Origin: Lentimicrobiaceae bacterium
GTDB taxonomy: Bacteria; Bacteroidota; Bacteroidia; Bacteroidales; JALOCA01
Reading direction: 5' to 3'
DNA: 37,789 nt
Assembly: GCA_023227965.1 (NCBI GenBank)
Contig: JALOCA010000032.1
Location: 1 to 37,789, forward strand
Shown in pieces: positions 7,116-15,461 of the stretch. The translations under genes were made by a program, and so were the position numbers. Below the pieces are notes generated by a model. The model was not told the origin of the DNA and made no database searches. It saw nothing but the letters and a program-made list of their open reading frames with translations. Numbering within the stretch: the stretch's first letter is position 1; each line of letters begins with the position of its first letter.

Positions 7116-9965
7116 GTGCGGAAAATTATCAAACTCTATCTTTATGCAATCGTATTTTTGGTCGTAAATGGGTCCATGCTTATGGCGCAGAACGGAATTA
7201 TTACAGGAGTAGTAAAGGATTCAAAAAGTCATGAAACCATTGTTGGTGCAAACGTGATATTACAGGGGACAAGTACAGGTGCCTCCACCGATCTGGACGG
7301 TAAATTTACCATTTCCAACATAAAACCGGGCACATATAACATTGTAGTCTCTTATATTTCATATAAAACCAAGATAATAAACAAAGTAAAGATAGCAAAA
7401 GCTGCCAGTGTAGAATTAAACATTGATATAGAGGAAAACACTACCTCCTTGCAGGGAGTAACCATTACTGCTACCCGCAAAACCGGTAGCGAAGTATCGG
7501 TCATCAATTCAATAAGAAGCAGTAGTTTGGTGATTAATGGTATTTCCAGCCAGCAGATCAGCCGTTCGCAAGATAAAGACGCATCGGAAGTGGTACGCCG
7601 CATTCCGGGAATCACCATCATGAATAACCGCTTTGTGGTAGTGCGCGGATTAAGTCAGCGGTACAACAGCGTATTGATGAACAACACCTCCACTCCCAGT
7701 TCCGAAGCCGATATGCGGGCTTTTTCTTTTGATGTAATACCAAGTTCCCTCCTTGATAATATTTTGGTTTACAAAACCCCTGCGCCTGAATTGCCTGCCG
7801 ATTTTGCCGGAGCTGCAATCAATGTATTTACAAAAAATGATGCAGACAAAAACTCCATTTCCGTTTCTTATTCCAACGCCTACCGTTCCGAGACCACCTT
7901 CAACGACTTTTATTCTTATAATATAGGCAAATACGACTGGTTAGGTTTTGATGATGGTTCCCGTTCGTTGCCTTCCGCTTTCCCGGATAATCTGAATGAA
8001 CTGGGCTCTTCTGCCAAAGATAAGGCCAAACGCACGGAACTTGGGCGTGCATTTAATAAAGACTGGACTCCCACAAAGGGAACTGTAGCTACTGACCAGC
8101 GTTTCTCACTGGGTACTACTTCCCGATTTCTGCTTGGGAAAATTTCCGTAGGAAACATCACAGCGGTTAATTACAGTTATACAAATGACTACGACAAAGT
8201 GTTCCGTGCCAACTACCAGGTGTATGATACCATCGGTAACCACAGCGATACATCTTATTATTTTCATGATAAAAGATACACCACAACCGCAAAAACTGGA
8301 GTACTGCACAATTGGTCGTTTATTTTTGGTAACAACCAGAAAATTGAATTTCGGAATTTATTTAACCAGATAGGCACTTCAAAAGTTACTTTGCGGGACG
8401 GAGAAGACTTTTACAGCGGGCAAAAGATTCGTTCTTACGAAATGCGTTTCATGAGCCGTTCAACCTACTCAGGCCAACTTGGAGGCGAGCATAAGTTGAA
8501 CAACGACAGAACCAAAATAGACTGGAACCTGGGATATTCCTACGCCAACCGCAAGGAACCGGATGTAAAACGTATGACTACCGTACTCAACGATGATCCG
8601 CAAAGCGAATATTACGGGCAATATGGAATAAACGTCTCTTTTTCCGCCTCTCCTGAGTTGCTTGGACGTTTGTTTGTTGATATGCACGAAAATATTTACA
8701 CAGCCAATGCTAACATCAGTCATAAACTTATTTTCGGAGATTTTACTCCAGAACTAAAAGCAGGTTTTTACTATGAGAAAAAAAACAGGGAATTCAGCAC
8801 CCGTAATATCGGCTATGCCGCTTCACGTTATTTCGACTGGATAAATGCTCCTTACCTGTCGGTAGATTCTGTTTTCTTAGATGAAAATATTAATGATTCT
8901 ACAGGCATTCATATTGATGAAAAAACCAATGGTTCGGATTCGTACAAAGCAACCAATGAACTGATAGCAGCTTATGCAAGTTTTAAAATTCCTTTTACCG
9001 CCCGTATTTCTCTTTACACCGGAGTAAGAATGGAGCAAAACAAACAGACATTGAATAGTTATGCTTCGGATAACCCCAATACCAAGGTGAATGTAAATAT
9101 AGATGAACTGCACTTCTTCCCATCGGCAAATCTTGCGTTTAACATAGACGAAAAAACCATCCTTCGTTTAGCTTATGGAATGACGATAAATCGTCCTGAA
9201 TTTCGTGAGATTGCTCCTTTTTACTTTTATGATTTCGAACAAAAAGCCGGAATACGCGGAAATCCTGATCTGAAAAATGCTACTGTTCATAATATTGATC
9301 TACGTTACGAATATTATCCTACCAGCGGAGAAATAATTTCGCTTGCAGGTTTTTATAAAAAATTTAATGACCCCATTGAAGCTATACAGTATAATGCCGG
9401 TACCGGTTGGGACTACAAATATGAAAACGCCAAAAGTGCTACCAGCATAGGTGCAGAAATTGAAATCCGTAAATCCTTTGCCAAACTGGCACAGCAGGCA
9501 AATATGCTTCGTTTTATCAAAGATATAAGCGTGGTATTTAATGCGTCATGGATTTATACCGAAATGAAATTTGATCCTGAGAAATATTATGTTACGGATT
9601 CAAAAAGGGCTATGCAGGGGCAGTCACCCTACATCATTAACACTGGTTTGTACTACCAAAACGACAAAAACAAGCTCACGGCAAGTGTTTTGTATAATGT
9701 TATCGGGAAACGTATAAAATTAGTTGGTATGGATATGCCAAATACCTACGAAATGCCAAGAAACTCTCTTGATTTTAGTTTCACCAAAAACCTTGGTAAG
9801 AATCTGCAATTAAAAGGTGGAATTCAGGATATACTGAATGAAAAATATACCGAAAAGCAGTTTGCTCATTATACTTTAGACGGCAAATCCCACCAGAAAG
9901 AACAGGTAACTTTCAGCTATCGTCCCGGAACGTATTGTACATTAGGATTTGTACTGAACCTTTAA
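7116..9965 (+). CDS. TonB-dependent outer-membrane receptor with carboxypeptidase-regulatory N-domain
   Basis: The product has 949 residues, usual for this class. The start is GTG (7116): the encoded RKIIKLYLYAIVFLVV-type signal peptide begins there, and no ATG lies suitably upstream. Residues about 27-100 form a carboxypeptidase-regulatory-like domain (GVVKDSKSHETIVGANV). About 130-240 is the plug domain (SEVVRRIPGITI, VVVRGLSQRYNSVL, PADFAGAAINV). The rest is a 22-strand-type barrel ending in an aromatic/Leu C-terminus. It should take up a large or scarce ligand with energy from TonB/ExbBD. No SusD partner follows, so it is not a standard polysaccharide locus. The neighbouring exported beta-helix protein may deliver the ligand. 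Substrate unknown. Confidence 0.9.
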   Translation: MRKIIKLYLYAIVFLVVNGSMLMAQNGIITGVVKDSKSHETIVGANVILQGTSTGASTDLDGKFTISNIKPGTYNIVVSYISYKTKIINKVKIAKAASVELNIDIEENTTSLQGVTITATRKTGSEVSVINSIRSSSLVINGISSQQISRSQDKDASEVVRRIPGITIMNNRFVVVRGLSQRYNSVLMNNTSTPSSEADMRAFSFDVIPSSLLDNILVYKTPAPELPADFAGAAINVFTKNDADKNSISVSYSNAYRSETTFNDFYSYNIGKYDWLGFDDGSRSLPSAFPDNLNELGSSAKDKAKRTELGRAFNKDWTPTKGTVATDQRFSLGTTSRFLLGKISVGNITAVNYSYTNDYDKVFRANYQVYDTIGNHSDTSYYFHDKRYTTTAKTGVLHNWSFIFGNNQKIEFRNLFNQIGTSKVTLRDGEDFYSGQKIRSYEMRFMSRSTYSGQLGGEHKLNNDRTKIDWNLGYSYANRKEPDVKRMTTVLNDDPQSEYYGQYGINVSFSASPELLGRLFVDMHENIYTANANISHKLIFGDFTPELKAGFYYEKKNREFSTRNIGYAASRYFDWINAPYLSVDSVFLDENINDSTGIHIDEKTNGSDSYKATNELIAAYASFKIPFTARISLYTGVRMEQNKQTLNSYASDNPNTKVNVNIDELHFFPSANLAFNIDEKTILRLAYGMTINRPEFREIAPFYFYDFEQKAGIRGNPDLKNATVHNIDLRYEYYPTSGEIISLAGFYKKFNDPIEAIQYNAGTGWDYKYENAKSATSIGAEIEIRKSFAKLAQQANMLRFIKDISVVFNASWIYTEMKFDPEKYYVTDSKRAMQGQSPYIINTGLYYQNDKNKLTASVLYNVIGKRIKLVGMDMPNTYEMPRNSLDFSFTKNLGKNLQLKGGIQDILNEKYTEKQFAHYTLDGKSHQKEQVTFSYRPGTYCTLGFVLNL

Positions 9966-10012
9966 TAAACACTATTTTTACACAAATATTCAACAATAAA
10001 ACCTCATCTCAA

Positions 10013-10474
10013 ATGAAAAAATCACTCATCCTGTTTTTTTTACTTTTTGTTACTAAAATAATCTTTGCCCAGGTACTCGAATACACAGATGGTAAATACT
10101 ACAAGAATAATATGTTGTATAGTGGCACTTACAAAGAGTATTATGAGAATGGAACCCTAAAACTTGAACGTCCAATAAAAGATGGAGTTGAAGACGGGCT
10201 GGCTATCCAATATTATGAAAATGGCGAGAAAAAAGAGCAACAATCGTGGTTAAACGGGAAAAAGCATGGAACCTGGATTTCATGGGCTGAGAATCAACAA
10301 AAAATTGCCGAAGCATCATATAATAATGATAAAAAAAACGGCTATTGGTACATCTGGAACGAAGCCGGGATAAAACGTTACGAAATGTTTTACTCAGAAG
10401 GAGTAAAAGCTGGTGTATGGTACATGTGGGATGATAACGGAAAACTAATAATGGAACGGAAATATGGCAATTGA
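10013..10474 (+). CDS. Secreted MORN-like (YwqK-type) repeat protein
   Basis: The start is taken at 10013, where MKKSLILFFLLFVTKIIFA gives a good signal peptide; an upstream in-frame Met lies inside the TonB receptor gene. The 153-residue product then shows about five repeats of the form YYENGxxKxE / GxxHGTWxxW / NNDKKNGYWYIW, the MORN-like pattern of proteins often labelled YwqK-family antitoxin. No toxin gene is adjacent, so that label should not be read as function. It lies 47 bases after the receptor gene with no terminator between, and is probably co-transcribed. Such repeat proteins form flat beta-hairpin ladders; its role here is unknown. Confidence 0.75.
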   Translation: MKKSLILFFLLFVTKIIFAQVLEYTDGKYYKNNMLYSGTYKEYYENGTLKLERPIKDGVEDGLAIQYYENGEKKEQQSWLNGKKHGTWISWAENQQKIAEASYNNDKKNGYWYIWNEAGIKRYEMFYSEGVKAGVWYMWDDNGKLIMERKYGN

Positions 10475-10491
10475 TAACAACCCAACAGTTG

Positions 10492-11937
10492 CTATTTTCG
10501 TGTTACCAGGCTTAGACCTATATAGGTAATTACTCCGTTAAGAATCAGCAATTCAAATCCAAATTTGTAACCCTGGAATAACTGTTCGGAATATTCGCTC
10601 AGGAAATAGCAGATTATAGGCGAAGCAATTGCTATCCAAGGTACATATTTATCCTTTACCTGTTTTTTTGAAAATAAGCCAAACGCATACAAGCCAAGCA
10701 ATGGTCCGTATGTGTAACCGGCAATGGTAAACAATTTATCAATTACCGCCCTGTCGTTAATCGCCCTGAAAATCACAATTACAGTAAGCAAAATCAAGGC
10801 AAAGGCAATATGCACGCCATAACGAATGCGGGTTCTTTTGCGTTCGGAAATATTTTTCCGCTTATCCAAACCAAGAAAATCAATGGTAAACGAAGTGGTG
10901 AGAGCAGTTAACGCACCATCGGCACTGGGATAAGCAGCCGAAATTAAACCTATCATAAATATCAATCCGGAAAAAGCACCTAAGTATTTCAGGGAAATAA
11001 TCGGGAACAAATCATCCGAACGAACCGGTATTTCAATGCCTTTTGCATTGGAATACATGAAAAGTACTGCGCCAAGAAAAAGGAACATCAGGTTAATAAA
11101 TATCAGCACAAAGCTGAAAGTAAGCATGTTTTTCTGAGCATCTTTTAAATTACGACAACTCAGGTTTTTTTGCATCATTTCCTGGTCAAGCCCGGTCATT
11201 GTTATGGTGATAAAAGCTCCGCTCAGAAATTGTTTTAAAAAATGTCGTTTATCATGCCAGTCGGTTACCAGTACCTTAGAATAATCGCTATCAGATACCG
11301 TTTGTATCAATCCGGAAAAAGAAAGGTGCAGCCCTTTCGAAATCACCACAATGGAAATAACAACTGCCGCTAACATAAATGTAGTTTGCAGGGTATCGGT
11401 CCAGATAATGGTTTTAATTCCTCCTTTAAAAGTATAAAGAATGATCAGGAAGATAAAAATGCCCACGCTCCAGCCAAAGGGAATACCCCAGGCATCAAAA
11501 ATGAATATCTGCAAAACATTAACCACTAAAAACATCCGGAAAGAGGCTCCGATAACCCTCGAAAGCAGGAAAAAGAAAGCCCCGGTTTTGTACGACCAGA
11601 AGCCAAAACGCTGATCGAGGTAGGTATAAATGGAAGTTAAGTTAAGTTTGTAGTAAAGGGGAAGTAAAACGGTGGAGATAACGATATAACCTGCCAGATA
11701 GCCAAACACCACCATCATGTAGCTGAATTGTGTGCTCCCCACCCAGCCAGGCACCGACATAAAGGTTACCCCGGAAAGTGAAGCTCCGATCATCCCATAG
11801 GCAACTACATACCATGGAGATGCTTTATTTCCAATGTAAAACGATTGGGTGTTGGCTTTTCTGGCTGTCAGCCAGGTAATAAAAAATAAAAGAGCGGTAT
11901 AAGCAATAAAAACACTAAAGATGAAAATCGGACTCAA
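10492..11937 (-). CDS. Sodium:solute symporter (SSS family)
   Basis: The product has 481 residues with about 13 hydrophobic segments. It starts with FSVFIAYTALLFFITWLTAR, and the next loops contain the family's GASLSGVTFMSVPGWVG stretch. The segment GLISAAYPSADGALTALTTS is the conserved SSS region around helix 8 (sodium site). It would import an organic solute with sodium at the inner membrane; the substrate cannot be told from sequence. It is the last gene of the minus-strand heptose run, 24 bases after gmhB, and may only share its transcript. It ends 17 bases from the convergent MORN-like gene; no strong terminator is seen between them. Confidence 0.85.
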   Translation of the reverse strand: MSPIFIFSVFIAYTALLFFITWLTARKANTQSFYIGNKASPWYVVAYGMIGASLSGVTFMSVPGWVGSTQFSYMMVVFGYLAGYIVISTVLLPLYYKLNLTSIYTYLDQRFGFWSYKTGAFFFLLSRVIGASFRMFLVVNVLQIFIFDAWGIPFGWSVGIFIFLIILYTFKGGIKTIIWTDTLQTTFMLAAVVISIVVISKGLHLSFSGLIQTVSDSDYSKVLVTDWHDKRHFLKQFLSGAFITITMTGLDQEMMQKNLSCRNLKDAQKNMLTFSFVLIFINLMFLFLGAVLFMYSNAKGIEIPVRSDDLFPIISLKYLGAFSGLIFMIGLISAAYPSADGALTALTTSFTIDFLGLDKRKNISERKRTRIRYGVHIAFALILLTVIVIFRAINDRAVIDKLFTIAGYTYGPLLGLYAFGLFSKKQVKDKYVPWIAIASPIICYFLSEYSEQLFQGYKFGFELLILNGVITYIGLSLVTRK

Positions 11938-11961
11938 AACGTAGCTATTTGTAATTGGTTA

Positions 11962-12534
11962 TTAATTAGAATTGTTTTGTTGAAGTGCGTTTGCAAAATT
12001 GAGCAAATCAGAAAAATAGAAATCTGCCAGTTCCGGGTGAATACGAGCAATTTCCGGCTCCTCTCCTATTAAAACTGTTTTCATTTTTAATCGTTTACCA
12101 AAACGCAAGTCCGAAACAGAATCTCCAACCATGATGGAATTCCTGAAGTTTATTTCCGGGAATTCCTTTTTGGCTTTTAAACCCATACCGATGTTTGGTT
12201 TACGCATAAAACTTCCTGAATCGGCAAGTTCCGGGCAAAAATAAACCTGATCAATCCTTCCTCCGGATTTCTTAATTTCTGCAAGCATAAAATCATGAAT
12301 AACCTTCAGATCAGATTCTTTCATCAAACCCTTGCCTATACCCTGCTGGTTGGTTACCACAAATATTCTCCCGAAGAACCGGGCAAAAACCTGCATGGCA
12401 TCCAAAACACCGGGTAAAAAAACAAAGGTATCCGGAGATTTTACATAATCGCCCGGCAAGCGTCGGTTTATCACACCATCGCGGTCGAGAAATAAAGTCC
12501 AGTTATTGTTTATCTGTAAATTGTGTAAACTCAT
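11962..12534 (-). CDS. gmhB: D-glycero-D-manno-heptose 1,7-bisphosphate phosphatase, HAD-IIIA, lacking the zinc site
   Basis: This HAD-IIIA phosphatase removes the 7-phosphate from heptose 1,7-bisphosphate. The start at 12534 gives 190 residues, about the family length; the frame is open further to 12600, but that part overlaps hddC deeply. Even so the gene overlaps hddC by 32 bases. LFLDRDGVI carries the catalytic Asp pair (D17, D19), VVTNQQGIGKG is motif II, and MVGDSVSD is the acidic motif. Classical GmhB has a zinc loop with three Cys and one His; here 100-113 reads CPELADSGSFMRKP, with one Cys and no His. The RKP is kept. The enzyme may thus be a zinc-free variant. Context with hddA, gmhA and hddC supports the role. 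Confidence 0.8.
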   Translation of the reverse strand: MSLHNLQINNNWTLFLDRDGVINRRLPGDYVKSPDTFVFLPGVLDAMQVFARFFGRIFVVTNQQGIGKGLMKESDLKVIHDFMLAEIKKSGGRIDQVYFCPELADSGSFMRKPNIGMGLKAKKEFPEINFRNSIMVGDSVSDLRFGKRLKMKTVLIGEEPEIARIHPELADFYFSDLLNFANALQQNNSN

Positions 12535-13210
12535 TTTGTGCACGTTGGTAATCTTCCGGGATTCCAATATCCAGGAAATAAGCTTCAAAAGGCATTGCAA
12601 AAATAGCTAATGCCTGGTAATACTTTTCGAAGAAATCCTTTTCAATGGAAAACCTGGCAGGCAAAGGTAGGCTAAAAAAAATGTTTTTCTCTATGAGATA
12701 AATCCCGCCATTGATAAACCCTTCACCTGAAGAAGTGTTCTTTTCCTTAAATCCAGTGATCATCCCGTTTTCATCTGTACAAACTGTTCCATAGCGGCTT
12801 ACATCATTCACTTTACGAAGAGCCAGCGAAAAGGCACTTTCTTTTTGCAGGTGAAAATCCAGAAAGTCATTCAGATTAATCCGAAAGAGTGTATCCCCGT
12901 TCAGCACCAACACCTGCTCACTTTCGGCAAGTTTCATGGCATTTTTAATTCCGCCTCCGGTACCCAAAGGTTCCTTTTCAAAAGCATAATCCACTGGAAT
13001 AGAATGCCATTGATCACCAAAATGTTTTTGAATGATTTCTGCCTTGTAACCCACAGAAAAAATAAACTTTTTAATTCCAAAGTTGCTTAAATAGTCCAAC
13101 TGATATTCAAGAAATGGCTTTCCGTTTACCGGAGCCATAGACTTTGGAACCTCGGAAACTACACTTTGCAGGCGTGTTCCTAAACCTCCTGCTAAAATAA
13201 CTGCCTCCAA
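12503..13210 (-). CDS. hddC: D-glycero-alpha-D-manno-heptose 1-phosphate guanylyltransferase
   Basis: The 235-residue protein is a nucleotidyltransferase with the GT-A fold. AVILAGGLGTRL (3-14) is the nucleotide-binding signature, VPKSMAPVNGKP (21-32) the second, and LNGDT with D106 the metal-binding Asp. The family also includes glucose- and mannose-1-phosphate transferases. The assignment to heptose rests on the neighbours gmhA, hddA and gmhB, which together complete the GDP-heptose route. It activates heptose 1-phosphate with GTP to GDP-heptose. It starts 11 bases after gmhA stops and overlaps gmhB. Confidence 0.8.
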   Translation of the reverse strand: MEAVILAGGLGTRLQSVVSEVPKSMAPVNGKPFLEYQLDYLSNFGIKKFIFSVGYKAEIIQKHFGDQWHSIPVDYAFEKEPLGTGGGIKNAMKLAESEQVLVLNGDTLFRINLNDFLDFHLQKESAFSLALRKVNDVSRYGTVCTDENGMITGFKEKNTSSGEGFINGGIYLIEKNIFFSLPLPARFSIEKDFFEKYYQALAIFAMPFEAYFLDIGIPEDYQRAQNEFTQFTDKQ

Positions 13211-13221
13211 CGATTTGTTTT

Positions 13222-13803
13222 TTAATTATTTTTAGGAAAAATAGCGACTTCCACCAATTCGCAGATGATATGCCCCAACATAATATGTACTTCCTGAATA
13301 CGTGGTGTATCCGTGGATGGAACATTCAGCAAAAAATCACAGGCATCTTTCATTTTTCCGCCGGTGAGCCCTGTCATAGCTACGGTAACCATTCCTTGTT
13401 TTTTAGCCATCTCCAATGCTTTCAATATGTTGGTAGAGTTACCTGAAGTAGAAATTCCAACCAGGACATCCCCCTTGCGGCCCTTTGCTTTTACCAGGCG
13501 GGCGTAAATTTCGTCGTAAGAATAATCATTGGCAACAGCGGTAAGGTATGAAGTGTTCACATGCAATGCTTCCGAAAACAGAGGATCACGATCGTAATAA
13601 AATCTTCCCGAGAATTCAGCAGCAAGGTGTTGCGCATCGGCAGCACTTCCCCCATTTCCACAAAAAAGAACTTTTCCATCGTTCTGAAAACAACGGATGA
13701 TTTCCTGAGTAATCTTTTCCACTGTATCCAAAAGTATTTTATCTGCCAAAACCTGTTGTTTCAGCAAAACCGACTGTTGGATAATTTCTTGTATTCTATT
13801 CAT
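13222..13803 (-). CDS. gmhA: Sedoheptulose 7-phosphate isomerase
   Basis: The ATG at 13803 (MNRIQEIIQ) gives 193 residues, the normal GmhA length; a TTG two codons further up is less likely. A SIS domain is plain: VLFCGNGGSAADAQHLAAEF carries the phosphate-binding loop and the active-site His and Glu, GISTSGNSTNIL is the second phosphate site, and QEVHIMLGH the C-terminal His helix. It converts sedoheptulose 7-phosphate to D-glycero-D-manno-heptose 7-phosphate, the first step of ADP- and GDP-heptose synthesis. It lies 12 bases after the nitroreductase gene and 11 before hddC. Confidence 0.92.
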   Translation of the reverse strand: MNRIQEIIQQSVLLKQQVLADKILLDTVEKITQEIIRCFQNDGKVLFCGNGGSAADAQHLAAEFSGRFYYDRDPLFSEALHVNTSYLTAVANDYSYDEIYARLVKAKGRKGDVLVGISTSGNSTNILKALEMAKKQGMVTVAMTGLTGGKMKDACDFLLNVPSTDTPRIQEVHIMLGHIICELVEVAIFPKNN

Positions 13804-13815
13804 AAACAACTATTT

Positions 13816-14337
13816 TCAAAATTTATTAAAATGAAGTATTTCTTCCATTTTCTTCCGGTTAAAATGAATTTCCGGAATCGTAGAGTTTAAAGGATAACCC
13901 AAAGGTAACAAAACCATAGGCTCAATATGCCTGGGCAACGCCATAACGTCGGCACATTTTTTACTGTCGAAATGACAAACCCAGCAGGTTCCTAACCCTA
14001 AAGAAGCAGCCATCAGGGTCATATGATCGGTTGCAATGGCTATGTCAATATCGCAATGGTCTTTGCCATCCTCCCTTTTCCAGGATATAGAGTGGCTTCC
14101 GGCAACTACTATTATCACAGGAGCTTTTTTTAGCCATTCACCTCTATAGCAACTGCAAAGAGCCATCTTTTGATTTTCTTCCTGTACTACAATAAAATGC
14201 CATGGTTGAAAATTGGCTGCCGACGGAGCTATTCTTGCGGCTTCCACTATTTGCATTAGTTTTTCTTCCTCAACCGGATTTGGGAGAAAATTTCTTACCG
14301 AATAACGGCTTTTTACCAATTCCAAAAAAGATTCCAT
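13816..14337 (-). CDS. Nitroreductase-family flavoprotein
   Basis: The product has 173 residues. SRYSVRNFLPNPV near the start is the FMN-phosphate-binding RxSxRxF motif, ARIAPSAANFQPWHFIVV the second flavin-contact segment, and ASLGLGTCWVC the glycine-rich one. These small enzymes use FMN and NAD(P)H to reduce nitro compounds, quinones or other electron acceptors; the true substrate is unknown. It sits between hddA and gmhA with gaps of 38 and 12 bases, so it is probably on their transcript, but nothing in GDP-heptose synthesis needs it. Two Cys near the C-terminal half (CWVCHFDSKKC) are unremarkable for this class. Confidence 0.85.
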   Translation of the reverse strand: MESFLELVKSRYSVRNFLPNPVEEEKLMQIVEAARIAPSAANFQPWHFIVVQEENQKMALCSCYRGEWLKKAPVIIVVAGSHSISWKREDGKDHCDIDIAIATDHMTLMAASLGLGTCWVCHFDSKKCADVMALPRHIEPMVLLPLGYPLNSTIPEIHFNRKKMEEILHFNKF

Positions 14338-14375
14338 AATCAGGTAAATTTATTCAGATAACAAAAACGCAGACG

Positions 14376-15398
14376 CTATATTGTCCATGTGGTAAGCCCA
14401 TTGGAAACAAACTCATAGCGTTTACTTTGTCCGCCAAATTTATTCAAAGCATCAATAACTGCAAAACGGGTAATTCCGGGGCAGTAAAAAAACATGAAAC
14501 CGCCGCCGCCAGCACCAGAAATTTTCCCTCCGGTAGCACCGGCGGCTATTGCCGTTTCATATATCTGATCAATAAAAGGATTGGTAATTTCTTCCGCCAT
14601 CTGCTTTTTATATTGCCAACCGAAATCAAGAATTTTTCCGATAGTATCCAGTTCGCCTTTCAATATCGCTTCCTTCATTAGAATAGCCTGTTCCTTGAGC
14701 TTGTGCATTGCATTGATAGAAGTGGCATTTTTCTGCTTTACGTTTTTAATTTCCGCTTCGATGATCTTTGACGATAAACGGCTGGTTTCGGTATAATAAA
14801 GCACCAGATTGCGTTCCAGTTCATCCAGGTAAGTTTCTTTTATTCTAAGAGGGTTAACAATCACTTTATCTGAATTGTAAAACTCCATAAAGTTCACCCC
14901 TCCGAAAGTTGCGGCATACTGATCCTGTTTGCCACCAGCCATTTTTAAGTCCACACGTTCAATCTCATAAGCTAATTTGGCGATATCGTATTCACCCAAA
15001 GGCAAGTGCAGCCATTCGGTAAAGGCACCCAAAATAGCAACTACCAATGTAGAAGAAGTTCCCAAGCCTGAACCGGGAGGCGCATCTACATAGGTAGTTA
15101 GTTCAAAAGATAAAGGCTTATGTGTAAATTTCTTTACAATGCGGTTATAAATTCCTTTATGCAGGTCGAGTTTCCCATTTATCTCAAGAAATTCATCCGA
15201 ATTCATTTCATAATATTCCTTTTTATCTGCTGCATGAAAAATAATTTTTCCATCATTTCTTGGTTGCAACGTTGCATAAGAATACATGCTTATGGTTGCA
15301 TTAAGAATAGCTCCGCCATAAATTTCGGAATAAGGAGCAACATCCGTTCCGCCGCCTGCCAGACCTATCCTTAATGGTGCTTTACTTCTGATTATCAT
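14376..15398 (-). CDS. hddA: D-glycero-alpha-D-manno-heptose 7-phosphate kinase
   Basis: The 340-residue protein is a GHMP kinase. APLRIGLAGGGTDV (7-20) is motif 1, PPGSGLGTSS (107-116) the ATP-binding motif 2, and GGKISGAGGGGFMFF motif 3 near the C-terminus. HddA adds phosphate to C1 of heptose 7-phosphate in the GDP branch, in contrast to the bifunctional HldE of the ADP-heptose branch. Related GHMP kinases act on fucose or other sugars, but the gmhA, hddC and gmhB neighbours make heptose the best call. It follows the GT4 gene after 63 bases. Confidence 0.88.
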   Translation of the reverse strand: MIIRSKAPLRIGLAGGGTDVAPYSEIYGGAILNATISMYSYATLQPRNDGKIIFHAADKKEYYEMNSDEFLEINGKLDLHKGIYNRIVKKFTHKPLSFELTTYVDAPPGSGLGTSSTLVVAILGAFTEWLHLPLGEYDIAKLAYEIERVDLKMAGGKQDQYAATFGGVNFMEFYNSDKVIVNPLRIKETYLDELERNLVLYYTETSRLSSKIIEAEIKNVKQKNATSINAMHKLKEQAILMKEAILKGELDTIGKILDFGWQYKKQMAEEITNPFIDQIYETAIAAGATGGKISGAGGGGFMFFYCPGITRFAVIDALNKFGGQSKRYEFVSNGLTTWTI

Positions 15399-15461
15399 TT
15401 ATTATATTTATATTTTTTGCAATTATCTATATAAAAAATACAAGCGGTTAATCTCGGATAA

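Noticed and set aside
9935..10012. Upstream start for the MORN-like protein
   Set aside because: It lies in the TonB receptor gene; the start at 10013 gives a signal peptide.
10013..10474. Toxin-antitoxin system at the YwqK-like gene
   Set aside because: No toxin gene is adjacent and the protein has a signal peptide; the family label alone is not evidence.
12535..12600. Upstream start for gmhB
   Set aside because: It would deepen the overlap with hddC and add residues that family members lack.
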